64,000 bases of DNA from Chryseobacterium gleum. Its GTDB lineage: Bacteria; Bacteroidota; Bacteroidia; Flavobacteriales_D; Crocinitomicaceae. Location of the stretch: the NCBI GenBank assembly GCA_945888625.1, contig CAMDAH010000001.1:124001-188000 (forward strand), in the 5' to 3' direction. Under the pieces are notes generated by a model, which saw only the letters and a list, made by a program, of their open reading frames with translations, was not told the DNA's origin and did no database searches. How positions within the stretch are numbered: the first letter of the stretch is position 1; each line of letters begins with the position of its first letter. A program made the position numbers and the translations under genes. Shown here in pieces: positions 17,326 through 25,205 of this stretch.

Positions 17326-17643
17326 ATGGTTATTTATAATGTAACACTTAGTATTGATACATTAGTATCTAGCGAATGGTTAGCTTGGATGCGCCAAACG
17401 CACATAGTTGAAATCATGAAAACAGGTTGCTTTATGGAATGCCGCCTTTCAAAGGTCCATGGCGAAGAAGAAGGTGGACACACCTATTCTGTTATGTATT
17501 TAGCGAAGGGTCAAAATGATTTGGACAGATATAATTCTTCCTACGCGCAAGCCATGCAAAAATCGCATGCGGATCTTTTCGCAGGAAAATTTTCAGCCTT
17601 TAGAACAACACTTGAGGTAATAGAACAGTTCCAAAACGTATGA
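17326..17643 (+). CDS. DUF4286 family protein
   Basis: A 105-residue cytoplasmic protein of the DUF4286 family, typical of Bacteroidota. It resembles a small ferredoxin-like alpha/beta dimeric barrel: 'MVIYNVTLSIDTLVSSEWLAWM', 'GHTYSVMYLAKGQNDLDRYN', 'FRTTLEVIEQF'. No catalytic motif is visible and its function is unknown. Its stop codon overlaps the rsmA start in an ATGA, so the two are translationally coupled. This pairing suggests a link to ribosome biogenesis, but only by context. Confidence 0.85.
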   Translation: MVIYNVTLSIDTLVSSEWLAWMRQTHIVEIMKTGCFMECRLSKVHGEEEGGHTYSVMYLAKGQNDLDRYNSSYAQAMQKSHADLFAGKFSAFRTTLEVIEQFQNV

Positions 17644-18422
17644 ATGTAAGACCTAAAAAACACCTCGGCCAACATTTTTTAATTGATAAAGAGATAAGTC
17701 AAAAAATAGCCGATCAGTTTATTGCTTACCGCGATTGTTTTAAAGTAATAGAAGTTGGTCCGGGTACGGGCGCACTAACGCGACCGCTTATGAAGCGAAA
17801 CGATTTAGATTTATTCATGATGGAGGTTGATAACGAATCCATTGAATATTTAGTTAAAGAATTCCCCGATTATCAAGATAAGATTTTACACATTGATTTT
17901 TTAAATGCTGATTTGGAGGCCGTAATGGGCAACGAACCTTTTTCAGTCGTTGGAAATTTTCCATACAATATTTCCACACAAATATTATTTAAATGCTTGG
18001 AGTACCGTCACCAGATTCCTGAAATAATGGGAATGTTCCAAAAGGAAGTAGCGGTGCGAATTGCGAAACCCCCGGGCTCTAAAGAATATGGGATTATAAG
18101 TGTTTTATTACAAGCATTTTATAACATTGAATATTGTTTTACTGTTGATGAAACGGCATTTAACCCACCACCAAAAGTAAAGTCTGGAGTAATAAGATGC
18201 ACTCGAAACGATCGTTTAAGCCTTCCCTGTAGCGAGAAATTATTTATTCAAGTTGTTAAAACGGCATTTAATCAACGGAGAAAGACCATGCGCAACTCCT
18301 TGAAAAGTTTAATAAGTGGATATGAACTTCCCGCCGTTTTTTCAGGAGAAAGACCCGAAAGATTATCAGTAGATGAGTTTATTCAGTTAACACAATTTAT
18401 TGAAGCAGAATGTAAAGGATGA
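17640..18422 (+). CDS. rsmA: 16S rRNA dimethyladenosine transferase RsmA/KsgA
   Basis: RsmA dimethylates two adjacent adenosines in the 3' terminal helix of 16S rRNA, using S-adenosylmethionine, as a late check on the small subunit. The 260-residue protein has the expected N terminus 'RPKKHLGQHFLIDKEI', the SAM motif 'VIEVGPGTGALTRPL', and the catalytic 'NFPYNIST' (the NLPY/NFPY motif). The C-terminal helical domain has 'VVKTAFNQRRKTMRNSLKSL'. The start at 17640 overlaps the DUF4286 stop (ATGA). Confidence 0.97.
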   Translation: MNVRPKKHLGQHFLIDKEISQKIADQFIAYRDCFKVIEVGPGTGALTRPLMKRNDLDLFMMEVDNESIEYLVKEFPDYQDKILHIDFLNADLEAVMGNEPFSVVGNFPYNISTQILFKCLEYRHQIPEIMGMFQKEVAVRIAKPPGSKEYGIISVLLQAFYNIEYCFTVDETAFNPPPKVKSGVIRCTRNDRLSLPCSEKLFIQVVKTAFNQRRKTMRNSLKSLISGYELPAVFSGERPERLSVDEFIQLTQFIEAECKG

Positions 18423-18427
18423 ATAGC

Positions 18428-18435
18428 TAACTTTG
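18428..18435 (+). promoter_or_regulatory. -7 promoter element for the HEAT-like gene
   Basis: TAACTTTG matches TAnnTTTG. It lies 16 bases before the ATG at 18452 and just after the rsmA stop. Confidence 0.45.
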
Positions 18436-18451
18436 CGCCAAATTTATTTCT

Positions 18452-19018
18452 ATGAATGCTCAAACAAAACTAAAAGTTAAGACGGCTCTTGAACTAATTT
18501 TAACCGACGAAAACACCAATGTTTCCAAAGGTCTTAGCGATCTTGAGCGAGTTGCAGACATAAGTGTCATAGAAATAGTAGTTGCCGCTGCAATTGCATC
18601 GGAACATCGCCAGGTAAAAAAAGAAATTTTTGAGTTTCTTTCAAATGTGACTGACCCGCAGGCAAAGGATCTATTCTTAAAATTTATACAAGAGGAAAAA
18701 TATGGCGCCGTTAGGCAGGAGCTATTGACGGTAATTTGGAATAGTAAGTTAGATTATTCCTCGTTTTTAGCAGAATTTGTTGAAATAGCTATTGAGGGTA
18801 ATTTTATGATTGCGCTCGAATGCCTCACGATTTTAGAAAATTTAGCCGGACCTTTTGAGGAACATCAGTTACTAGAGGCGCAACTTCACCTGAAAGAATA
18901 CATCGTTTCAGACCGATCGATGGAGGAAGATCAAAAAACAACGGTTATCAGTGAAATAGCACTATTTATTCGAGAGCAAAACGAGGGTGTTGACGCTGAT
19001 TTGTTACTGGAGGGATAA
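18452..19018 (+). CDS. Hypothetical protein, HEAT-repeat-like
   Basis: A 188-residue acidic, all-helical cytoplasmic protein with no signal peptide. Pairs of helices such as 'VKKEIFEFLSNVTDPQAKDLFLKFIQEEKYGAVRQELLTVIWNS' read like HEAT or armadillo-type repeats, which serve as protein-binding scaffolds. I do not recognise a named family. It has its own -7 element and is convergent with the DUF4296 lipoprotein gene, with a hairpin between them. Confidence 0.7.
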   Translation: MNAQTKLKVKTALELILTDENTNVSKGLSDLERVADISVIEIVVAAAIASEHRQVKKEIFEFLSNVTDPQAKDLFLKFIQEEKYGAVRQELLTVIWNSKLDYSSFLAEFVEIAIEGNFMIALECLTILENLAGPFEEHQLLEAQLHLKEYIVSDRSMEEDQKTTVISEIALFIREQNEGVDADLLLEG

Positions 19019-19046
19019 AAAAAGTAATTAAAGGATATATTACTTT
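19017..19046 (-). terminator. Terminator of the glycosyltransferase-pyrC-DUF4296 operon
   Basis: The stem AAAGTAAT/ATTACTTT (19021-19028 and 19039-19046) has a 10-base loop. On the minus strand a run of seven T follows the stem, so it ends the minus-strand operon. The stem overlaps the DUF4296 stop codon. Confidence 0.7.
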
Positions 19047-19381
19047 GCTAGTTCCAGTAGTTTTTGATTGTAGCGTTCAATAATAACTACATTCATTTCA
19101 TGAAAGACAGTGTATTGCTGTGCGTAATATCGATAATTAAGCGCGTATTCTTTTGCACTTACACCATATTTATTAAACACGCTGTCAACGGATAATTTAA
19201 GCGGTGCTTTATAAATACTTGGCATGCCAAACGTATGTTGGTAGTAGTTTTCCAACAAAAAAACAGCACCCATTAGTTCAATCATTTTCTCTTTATCAAT
19301 GACGCTTTTTGGCCTCACGGGTTTGTCAGCCGAGGAGCAACCTGCTAAGCAAAAAAACAAAAAAAAAGCGCAATTTTTCAT
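19040..19381 (-). CDS. DUF4296 family lipoprotein
   Basis: A 113-residue lipoprotein. The signal sequence is MKNCAFFLFFCLAGC with lipidated Cys15. The mature part begins 'SSADKPVRPKSVIDKEKMIELMGAVFLLENYY', which fits the DUF4296 pattern (K-P-x-x-[LV]-I-x-x-x-K-M). The rest is helical. Its function is unknown. It sits 3 bases downstream of dihydroorotase and in the same operon as a dolichol-phosphate-mannose-synthase-like enzyme, an arrangement I recall from other flavobacteria. Confidence 0.78.
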   Translation of the reverse strand: MKNCAFFLFFCLAGCSSADKPVRPKSVIDKEKMIELMGAVFLLENYYQHTFGMPSIYKAPLKLSVDSVFNKYGVSAKEYALNYRYYAQQYTVFHEMNVVIIERYNQKLLELAK

Positions 19382-19384
19382 GGC

Positions 19385-20722
19385 TCAATAATTAAAGGTA
19401 AGTCGTTGGCCTAGAGCTGATTCTATAATCTCCCCATGCCTAAACACTAAATTACCATTTATGAATGTATGACTTATTCGATTAGAAAAAATAAATCCAT
19501 CAAAGGGGCTCCACGCGCAATGATAACGCACAGATTGATTTGAAACTGTTTTTTTTAAATTGGGATTTACTATTGCGATGTCTGCAGCATATCCCTCTCT
19601 TAAAAAGCCCCTATTCGTAACTCGAAAAAGTACAGCGGGAGCATGAGCCATTTTTTCAACGACTTTTTCAATACTAATTTTTCCTTCGCGCACCTTCTCT
19701 AGCATAGCGAGTAAGGCATGTTCAACTAATGGACCGCCCGATGGCGCATTGGCGTAAGCGTTTTGTTTTTCAGTTAATGTATGGGGTGCATGGTCACTAG
19801 CAATAACGTCAATACGGTTGTCCAATACCGCTCGCCAAATTTCTTCTCGATCTTCACTGCTTTTTATCGCGGGATTCCATTTTATAAAATTTCCTTTTGT
19901 TGCATAATCTTGGTCACAAAACCATAAGTGGTGAATACACGCCTCGGCAGTAATTAGTTTTTTTTCAAGGGGGGTGGAGTTATCAAATAGATGAGTCTCT
20001 CTTGCCGTTGATATATGTAGAACATGGAGCCGAGAGCCAAATTTTTTGGCTAGTCGAACAGCAAGTGAAGAGGAAAGATAACAAGCTTCTGCCGATCTAA
20101 TTTTAGGATGCGCTTCAATAGGAATATCTTTTCCATAACGCAATTCATAGTCCGCAAAATTTGCCCTAACCGTAGTTTCATCTTCGCAATGCGTTGCAAT
20201 TAGTAAAGGGACTTGTGAAAAAATATTTTCCAATGTTTTTTCGTTGTCAACAAGCATATTTCCTGTTGACGACCCCATAAATACTTTTATACCACAGACG
20301 TTTTTCGCATCAGTTTTTAATACTTCTTCTAAATTCTCGTTTGATGCACCCATAAAAAAAGAATAGTTTGCCAGGGAGGATTGTGCAGCAATGTTGTATT
20401 TATCGGCCAGTAAATTTTGCGTAAGCGCATTAGGAATTGTGTTGGGCATTTCCATGAAGGAAGTTATTCCACCAGCCACAGCGGCCCGGGATTCAGAGAA
20501 AATAGTTCCTTTATGCATGAGCCCGGGCTCGCGGAAATGCACCTGGTCATCAATGCATCCAGGAAGTATAAACTGTCCCTGTGCATTAATTTCAACTACG
20601 TTTTGAGGCAAACTTAGGGAGGTGTCAATTTTTTCGATAAGACCATTTCTAAGGAGAATGTCGCCAACAAACGATTTTCCTTCATTAACAATAGTTCCGC
20701 CTTTAATTAAGTAGGTAGTCAT
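19385..20722 (-). CDS. pyrC: Dihydroorotase
   Basis: Dihydroorotase makes dihydroorotate from carbamoyl-aspartate in pyrimidine synthesis. The 445-residue amidohydrolase has 'IDDQVHFREPGLMHKGT', 'GIKVFMGSSTGNM' (the lysine that is carboxylated in relatives), 'LHISTARE' and 'IASDHAPHT'. In the first metal motif the usual D-x-H-x-H is D-D-Q-V-H: Gln60 replaces the first histidine while His62 is kept. As far as I recall this is common in Bacteroidota dihydroorotases. The ATG at 20722 is preferred over 20746 because it makes an ATGA overlap with the upstream glycosyltransferase stop and fits the family N terminus MTTYLIKGG. Confidence 0.9.
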   Translation of the reverse strand: MTTYLIKGGTIVNEGKSFVGDILLRNGLIEKIDTSLSLPQNVVEINAQGQFILPGCIDDQVHFREPGLMHKGTIFSESRAAVAGGITSFMEMPNTIPNALTQNLLADKYNIAAQSSLANYSFFMGASNENLEEVLKTDAKNVCGIKVFMGSSTGNMLVDNEKTLENIFSQVPLLIATHCEDETTVRANFADYELRYGKDIPIEAHPKIRSAEACYLSSSLAVRLAKKFGSRLHVLHISTARETHLFDNSTPLEKKLITAEACIHHLWFCDQDYATKGNFIKWNPAIKSSEDREEIWRAVLDNRIDVIASDHAPHTLTEKQNAYANAPSGGPLVEHALLAMLEKVREGKISIEKVVEKMAHAPAVLFRVTNRGFLREGYAADIAIVNPNLKKTVSNQSVRYHCAWSPFDGFIFSNRISHTFINGNLVFRHGEIIESALGQRLTFNY

Positions 20723-21426
20723 AATTTCATGTTTCGCATTTTCCAAACACCGAAAAAGGCCTCTTTAAAAATACCCGTACTCATTTTCGATTCTCCCATT
20801 TCTCGGTCGATAAAAACAATTGGGATTTCAACAACTTTAAACTGATGTTTAAAAGCGGCATATTTCATACAAATTTGAAATGCATACCCCTTGAATTTAA
20901 TATTGTCCAGCAATATCGTTTTTAATACTTGGGCGCTGTAACACTTGAATCCGGCGGTTGTATCTTTCATAGGAATCCACAAAACCATTCTAACATATAC
21001 ACTTGCGAAATAGGACATCAATACTCGTTTCCACGGCCAGTTTTTAACGCTACCACCTTTGCAGTACCGAGATCCAATTGCTAGATCTGCCCCTTCCTCA
21101 CAGGCCTTTCTTAATCGAAGAACATCACTCGGATTATGAGAAAAATCGCAGTCCATTTCAAAAATATAGGAATAGTTTCTTGCAAGTGCCCACTTAAATC
21201 CACAAATATAAGCGGTGCCTAAACCTTGTTTCTCGCTTCTGTTTTCCAAAAAAATGCGCTCTGGAAAATCAAGGATAAGATCGTTGATTAGTTGTGCCGT
21301 GCCGTCAGGTGAATTGTCATCTACAAATAAAACGGAGAGCTCTCTGTCAAGGGCCATTAAAGCATGAGCCATTTTAACCACGTTTTCTCTTTCGTTGTAA
21401 GTAGGGATTATTATTAAGGTATTCAT
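20719..21426 (-). CDS. Polyprenol monophosphomannose synthase-like GT2 glycosyltransferase
   Basis: A 235-residue family 2 glycosyltransferase resembling DPM1/Ppm1. It transfers mannose, or another hexose, from a nucleotide sugar to a polyprenyl phosphate, giving lipid-linked sugar donors for GT-C enzymes. Visible motifs are 'LIIIPTYNERENV', 'VLFVDDNSPDGTA', the metal-binding 'MDCDFSHNP' and 'TTAGFKCY'. There is no membrane anchor, so it acts at the cytoplasmic face. The DUF2723 GT-C protein further along (45504-49568) could use such a donor; that link is inference. It is first in a three-gene operon. Confidence 0.9.
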   Translation of the reverse strand: MNTLIIIPTYNERENVVKMAHALMALDRELSVLFVDDNSPDGTAQLINDLILDFPERIFLENRSEKQGLGTAYICGFKWALARNYSYIFEMDCDFSHNPSDVLRLRKACEEGADLAIGSRYCKGGSVKNWPWKRVLMSYFASVYVRMVLWIPMKDTTAGFKCYSAQVLKTILLDNIKFKGYAFQICMKYAAFKHQFKVVEIPIVFIDREMGESKMSTGIFKEAFFGVWKMRNMKL

Positions 21427-21567
21427 AGTTAATCAGTAGAACGAAATTAAACAATTAAGGGGAGTTCATAAAATATACAAAAAAATAAGCAGTATTATTT
21501 GGCGTGTCGGTTGAATTTTAACCGAAAATACTCTAAGTGTTTTTTTAGAAAATCTTTGTTTAATACC

Positions 21568-21575
21568 TATATTTG
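21568..21575 (+). promoter_or_regulatory. -7 promoter element for rseP
   Basis: TATATTTG matches TAnnTTTG, 16 bases before the ATG at 21592. Confidence 0.55.
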
Positions 21576-21591
21576 TCAACAATTTTGAATT

Positions 21592-22998
21592 ATGGATATC
21601 TGGATTAAGGCGGCACAATTATTTCTATCTTTAGCTATACTCGTAACGCTGCATGAATTTGGCCACTTTGTTCCCGCCCGTTTCTTTAAAACGAGGGTGG
21701 AAAAATTCTATCTTTTTTTTAATCCATGGTTTTCAATTTTTCGTTATAAAAAAGTAAACGGGGTAAAAAAAACGTCTTGGTTTAAGAAAAATTCTCCAGA
21801 AGATTGGAAAGGAGATCCGTCTACAACAGAATGGGGAATCGGTTGGCTTCCTTTGGGAGGGTATGTTAAAATTGCAGGGATGGTTGATGAGTCCATGGAT
21901 AAGGAACAGCTAAGCAAACCTGCTGAACCATGGGAATTTCGCTCAAAAAAGGCTTGGCAACGACTCATTATAATGGTTGGGGGAGTTACAGTAAATTTAT
22001 TATTGGGATTTTTAATTTATATTTTTATTGTTTTTGTTTGGGGAGAAACCCAAGTTAAACCAACTGAACTAAAGCATGGACTTAGTGTACATCCGTATTT
22101 AAAAAAATACAATTTGGTTTCTGGCGACAATGTTATAGAAATTGAGGGAGACAAAGTATTAAGTATTGACGAGGTAAACAAGGAGATTATGTTGCGCGGC
22201 GCAAGAAAGCTCAAGGTGAAGCATGCCGACGGAACTTTTTCTAATGTTACTCTACCTGAAGGGATTGATTCAGAGTTATTCGAAAAAGGAGCTTTTCCTG
22301 CCGTTGGTCTTCGTTCAAAAATGTCGGTGGTAGATGCTGTCGTTCCGAAATCTAACGCAGAATTGGCGGGTCTACAAAAAGAAGATATTATCTTATCAGT
22401 GGATGGCAAAGAAATTGTTTATTACGATGAACTACAAGCATCTCTTTTTTCTGTCAAAGGGAAAAAGGCACAGATAAACATATTGCGGGGCACTAACGGA
22501 AAAGATACCGTGCTTTTAAAATCAAATGTTAACGAAGACGGGACGATTGGTTTCAAGACTTTACCGTTGTTAGCAGAGGACTCATCTATAATTAGGACAG
22601 CGCATTATGGATTTTTTAAGAGTATTGCTGTAGGTTGTCGATTTGGCAAAAACACACTAACGGATTACATCGCGCAATTTAAGTTTGTATTTACTAAAAA
22701 AGGAGCTTCGTCTGTTGGAGGCTTTGCATCTATTGGAAACATGTTTCCCGCTGTTTGGGACTGGCAGATTTTTTGGCTTAATACCGCCTTATTATCCATT
22801 ATTTTAGCATTTATGAATATCCTTCCGATACCGGCATTAGACGGAGGACACGTAGTTTTTCTTTTGTATGAAATGATAACTGGAAAAGAGGCGCCCCAAA
22901 AGGTGTTAGAGGTGGCTCAGTATGTTGGAATAGTCTTGCTACTATCATTAATGCTTTATGCTAATGGTAACGATTTATACAAGTGGCTTTTTCCCTAA
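21592..22998 (+). CDS. rseP: RIP metalloprotease RseP (site-2 protease)
   Basis: A 468-residue inner-membrane zinc protease that cuts membrane-embedded substrates such as anti-sigma factors and, in some bacteria, signal-peptide remnants. The zinc motif HEFGHF lies in the first membrane segment, and the second motif is 'NILPIPALDGGH' near the C terminus. One PDZ domain is clear: 'VDAVVPKSNAELAGLQKEDIILSVDGKEI'. 'WLPLGGYVKIAGMVDES' is typical of the family. Bacteroidota members carry the extra loop seen after the zinc motif. It lies 12 bases upstream of paaZ. Confidence 0.95.
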   Translation: MDIWIKAAQLFLSLAILVTLHEFGHFVPARFFKTRVEKFYLFFNPWFSIFRYKKVNGVKKTSWFKKNSPEDWKGDPSTTEWGIGWLPLGGYVKIAGMVDESMDKEQLSKPAEPWEFRSKKAWQRLIIMVGGVTVNLLLGFLIYIFIVFVWGETQVKPTELKHGLSVHPYLKKYNLVSGDNVIEIEGDKVLSIDEVNKEIMLRGARKLKVKHADGTFSNVTLPEGIDSELFEKGAFPAVGLRSKMSVVDAVVPKSNAELAGLQKEDIILSVDGKEIVYYDELQASLFSVKGKKAQINILRGTNGKDTVLLKSNVNEDGTIGFKTLPLLAEDSSIIRTAHYGFFKSIAVGCRFGKNTLTDYIAQFKFVFTKKGASSVGGFASIGNMFPAVWDWQIFWLNTALLSIILAFMNILPIPALDGGHVVFLLYEMITGKEAPQKVLEVAQYVGIVLLLSLMLYANGNDLYKWLFP

Positions 22999-23010
22999 AT
23001 TAATACGGGC

Positions 23011-25062
23011 ATGAAACAATTTCAAAATTATATTCTCGGTAAATGGGAAAGTGGAGTTGGGGTAGAATTAACTGCTTTTAATGCCATAACAGGAGATGAA
23101 ATCGGTTTCGTATCGAGTCAAGGAATTGATTTTGAAGCAGTTTTAGCTTACGGACGAAATATTGGCGGACCTACACTTAGAAAAATGACTTTTCAAGAGC
23201 GAGGACGGATGCTCAAAGCGCTCGCTTTATATCTTTCGGAGCGAAAAGAAACCTATTATGAGGCAAGTTCTTGGACAGGTGCAACACGAGCGGATTCTTG
23301 GATAGACATTGAGGGGGGCATTGGTAATTTATTTGCTAACGCATCCTTAAGAAAGCAATTTCCAGATCTTCCTTATTACGTAGACGGTAGTCCTGCACCA
23401 CTTTCAAAAAACGGAACATTTATTGGCCATCACATCATGGTTCCCAAAGAAGGCGTAGCAATTCACATCAATGCGTTTAATTTTCCCATTTGGGGTATGT
23501 TGGAAAAAATAGCGGTTAATCTAATGGCCGGCGTTCCTGCAGTAGTAAAGCCCTCAGAATACACCAGTTTTTTAACTGAAATTATTGTAAGGGACATCAT
23601 CGCATCGAAGATTTTACCAGAAGGAGCTTTGCAGCTGGTTGTGGGAACAGGAAGAGGCTTAATCGAGCAGGTAGAAAGTTGTGATGTAGTGACCTTTACA
23701 GGAAGCTCAGCCACCGGCGCTTTGTTAAAAGGACATCCGAGGTTACTTGCTAAAAATACCCCATTTAATCTTGAAGCAGACTCCTTAAATGCGACAATTT
23801 TAGGAAGGAAAGCCGTGCCCGGAACCGCAGAATTTGATTTGTTTATCAAAGAAGCATGTAAAGAAATTACTGTAAAAGCGGGCCAAAAATGTACAGCTGT
23901 TAGACGAATTATCGTTCCTGAAAATTTAATTGATGAGGTGCAAAAAGGACTTATAGCAAGGTTGTCTACCGTTGTAATTGGCGACCCTAAAAAAGAAGGC
24001 GTAAGAATGGGCGCATTGGCAACAATGCGACAAGTTGAACGAGTTCGAGCTAGCGTGGAGGAAATGGCAATTAAGCAAGAAATTATTTTTGGCGATTTAG
24101 ATCGATTTGAAGTTGTAGGCGCGGATAAAAATAAAGGAGCTTTCTTTTCACCGATTTTATTTCTTAATAAAGACCCGTTTTATAACACCATTTGTCATGA
24201 AACAGAAGCCTTTGGTCCAGTGGCCACTTTAATGCCTTACAAAACGATGGAGGAGGCAATAGCAATTTCTAAATTAGGCAGGGGCTCGTTAGTTTCATCT
24301 ATTGTTACGCCCGATAATAACGAGGCCGTTGAATATGTTTTGGGTGCTGCTAGTGTTCATGGAAGAATTTTAGTGTTAAATGCTGATTGTGCTAAAGAGA
24401 GCACTGGTCACGGATCGCCAATGCCCTTGTTAACTCATGGTGGTCCTGGAAGAGCCGGTGGAGGGGAAGAAATGGGAGGGAAAAGAGGTGTTTTGCATTA
24501 TTTACAACGAACGGCAATTCAAGGACATCCTTCAACAATTAGTGCAATTACACAGCAATTTCAAGTTGGCAGTGCAATGCCTGAAGCAAATCCGCATGTA
24601 TTTCGAAAGCATTTTGAAGAACTAGTCATAGGCGAAACAGTTTACACGCACAAACACACCGTTTCGGAGGCTGATATTGTTAATTTTGCCAATGTATCAG
24701 GGGATAATTTTTATGCTCACATGGACGCGACCTCTTTGGATGGAACCATTTTTGAAAGACGAGTTGCCCACGGCTATTTTATTTTATCTAAGGCAGCTGG
24801 TTTATTTGTTGACCCCAAAAAAGGACCTGTATTGTTAAATTATGGTATTGAGGACGCTAGATTTACTAAACCTGTATATCCCGGCTCGACCATAGGAGTA
24901 AGGTGTACTGTAAAAGAGAAAGTAGATCAAGAAAAACGCTTCGAAGACGATATTCCCAAAGGGATCGTTAAGTTTTTTGTGGATGTGTTTGATGAAACGG
25001 GTGAAACAGTGGCCACCGCCACAATTCTAACTATGGTTAAGAAATTAAACTCAGCCGACTAG
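23011..25062 (+). CDS. paaZ: Bifunctional oxepin-CoA hydrolase / aldehyde dehydrogenase PaaZ
   Basis: PaaZ opens the oxepin-CoA ring and oxidises the resulting aldehyde in aerobic phenylacetate degradation. The 683 residues hold an aldehyde dehydrogenase domain (about 1-520), with 'NAFNFPIWGMLEKIAVNLMAG', 'FTGSSATG', the catalytic Glu in 'NLEADSLNA' and the catalytic Cys in 'AGQKCTAVRRI'. The C-terminal MaoC hydratase domain has 'FANVSGDNFYAHMD' and 'RVAHGYFILSKAAG'. Both active sites look intact. No other paa gene is in the window; instead it follows rseP by 12 bases. MaoC-ALDH fusions of this type can also serve other ring-opening routes, so the substrate is not certain. Confidence 0.9.
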   Translation: MKQFQNYILGKWESGVGVELTAFNAITGDEIGFVSSQGIDFEAVLAYGRNIGGPTLRKMTFQERGRMLKALALYLSERKETYYEASSWTGATRADSWIDIEGGIGNLFANASLRKQFPDLPYYVDGSPAPLSKNGTFIGHHIMVPKEGVAIHINAFNFPIWGMLEKIAVNLMAGVPAVVKPSEYTSFLTEIIVRDIIASKILPEGALQLVVGTGRGLIEQVESCDVVTFTGSSATGALLKGHPRLLAKNTPFNLEADSLNATILGRKAVPGTAEFDLFIKEACKEITVKAGQKCTAVRRIIVPENLIDEVQKGLIARLSTVVIGDPKKEGVRMGALATMRQVERVRASVEEMAIKQEIIFGDLDRFEVVGADKNKGAFFSPILFLNKDPFYNTICHETEAFGPVATLMPYKTMEEAIAISKLGRGSLVSSIVTPDNNEAVEYVLGAASVHGRILVLNADCAKESTGHGSPMPLLTHGGPGRAGGGEEMGGKRGVLHYLQRTAIQGHPSTISAITQQFQVGSAMPEANPHVFRKHFEELVIGETVYTHKHTVSEADIVNFANVSGDNFYAHMDATSLDGTIFERRVAHGYFILSKAAGLFVDPKKGPVLLNYGIEDARFTKPVYPGSTIGVRCTVKEKVDQEKRFEDDIPKGIVKFFVDVFDETGETVATATILTMVKKLNSAD

Positions 25063-25205
25063 TTATTCAAGTCCAAGTTTTATTTTAATAAATTAATTAA
25101 AGTATTTTTTCCAAATCCTTATGTCACTAAATTGGCATTCAACGTAACTTAATTAGGCAGCCCTCCGTTAGTTAGACAATCGAAAAACTAATCAAAAGAC
25201 GTTAA

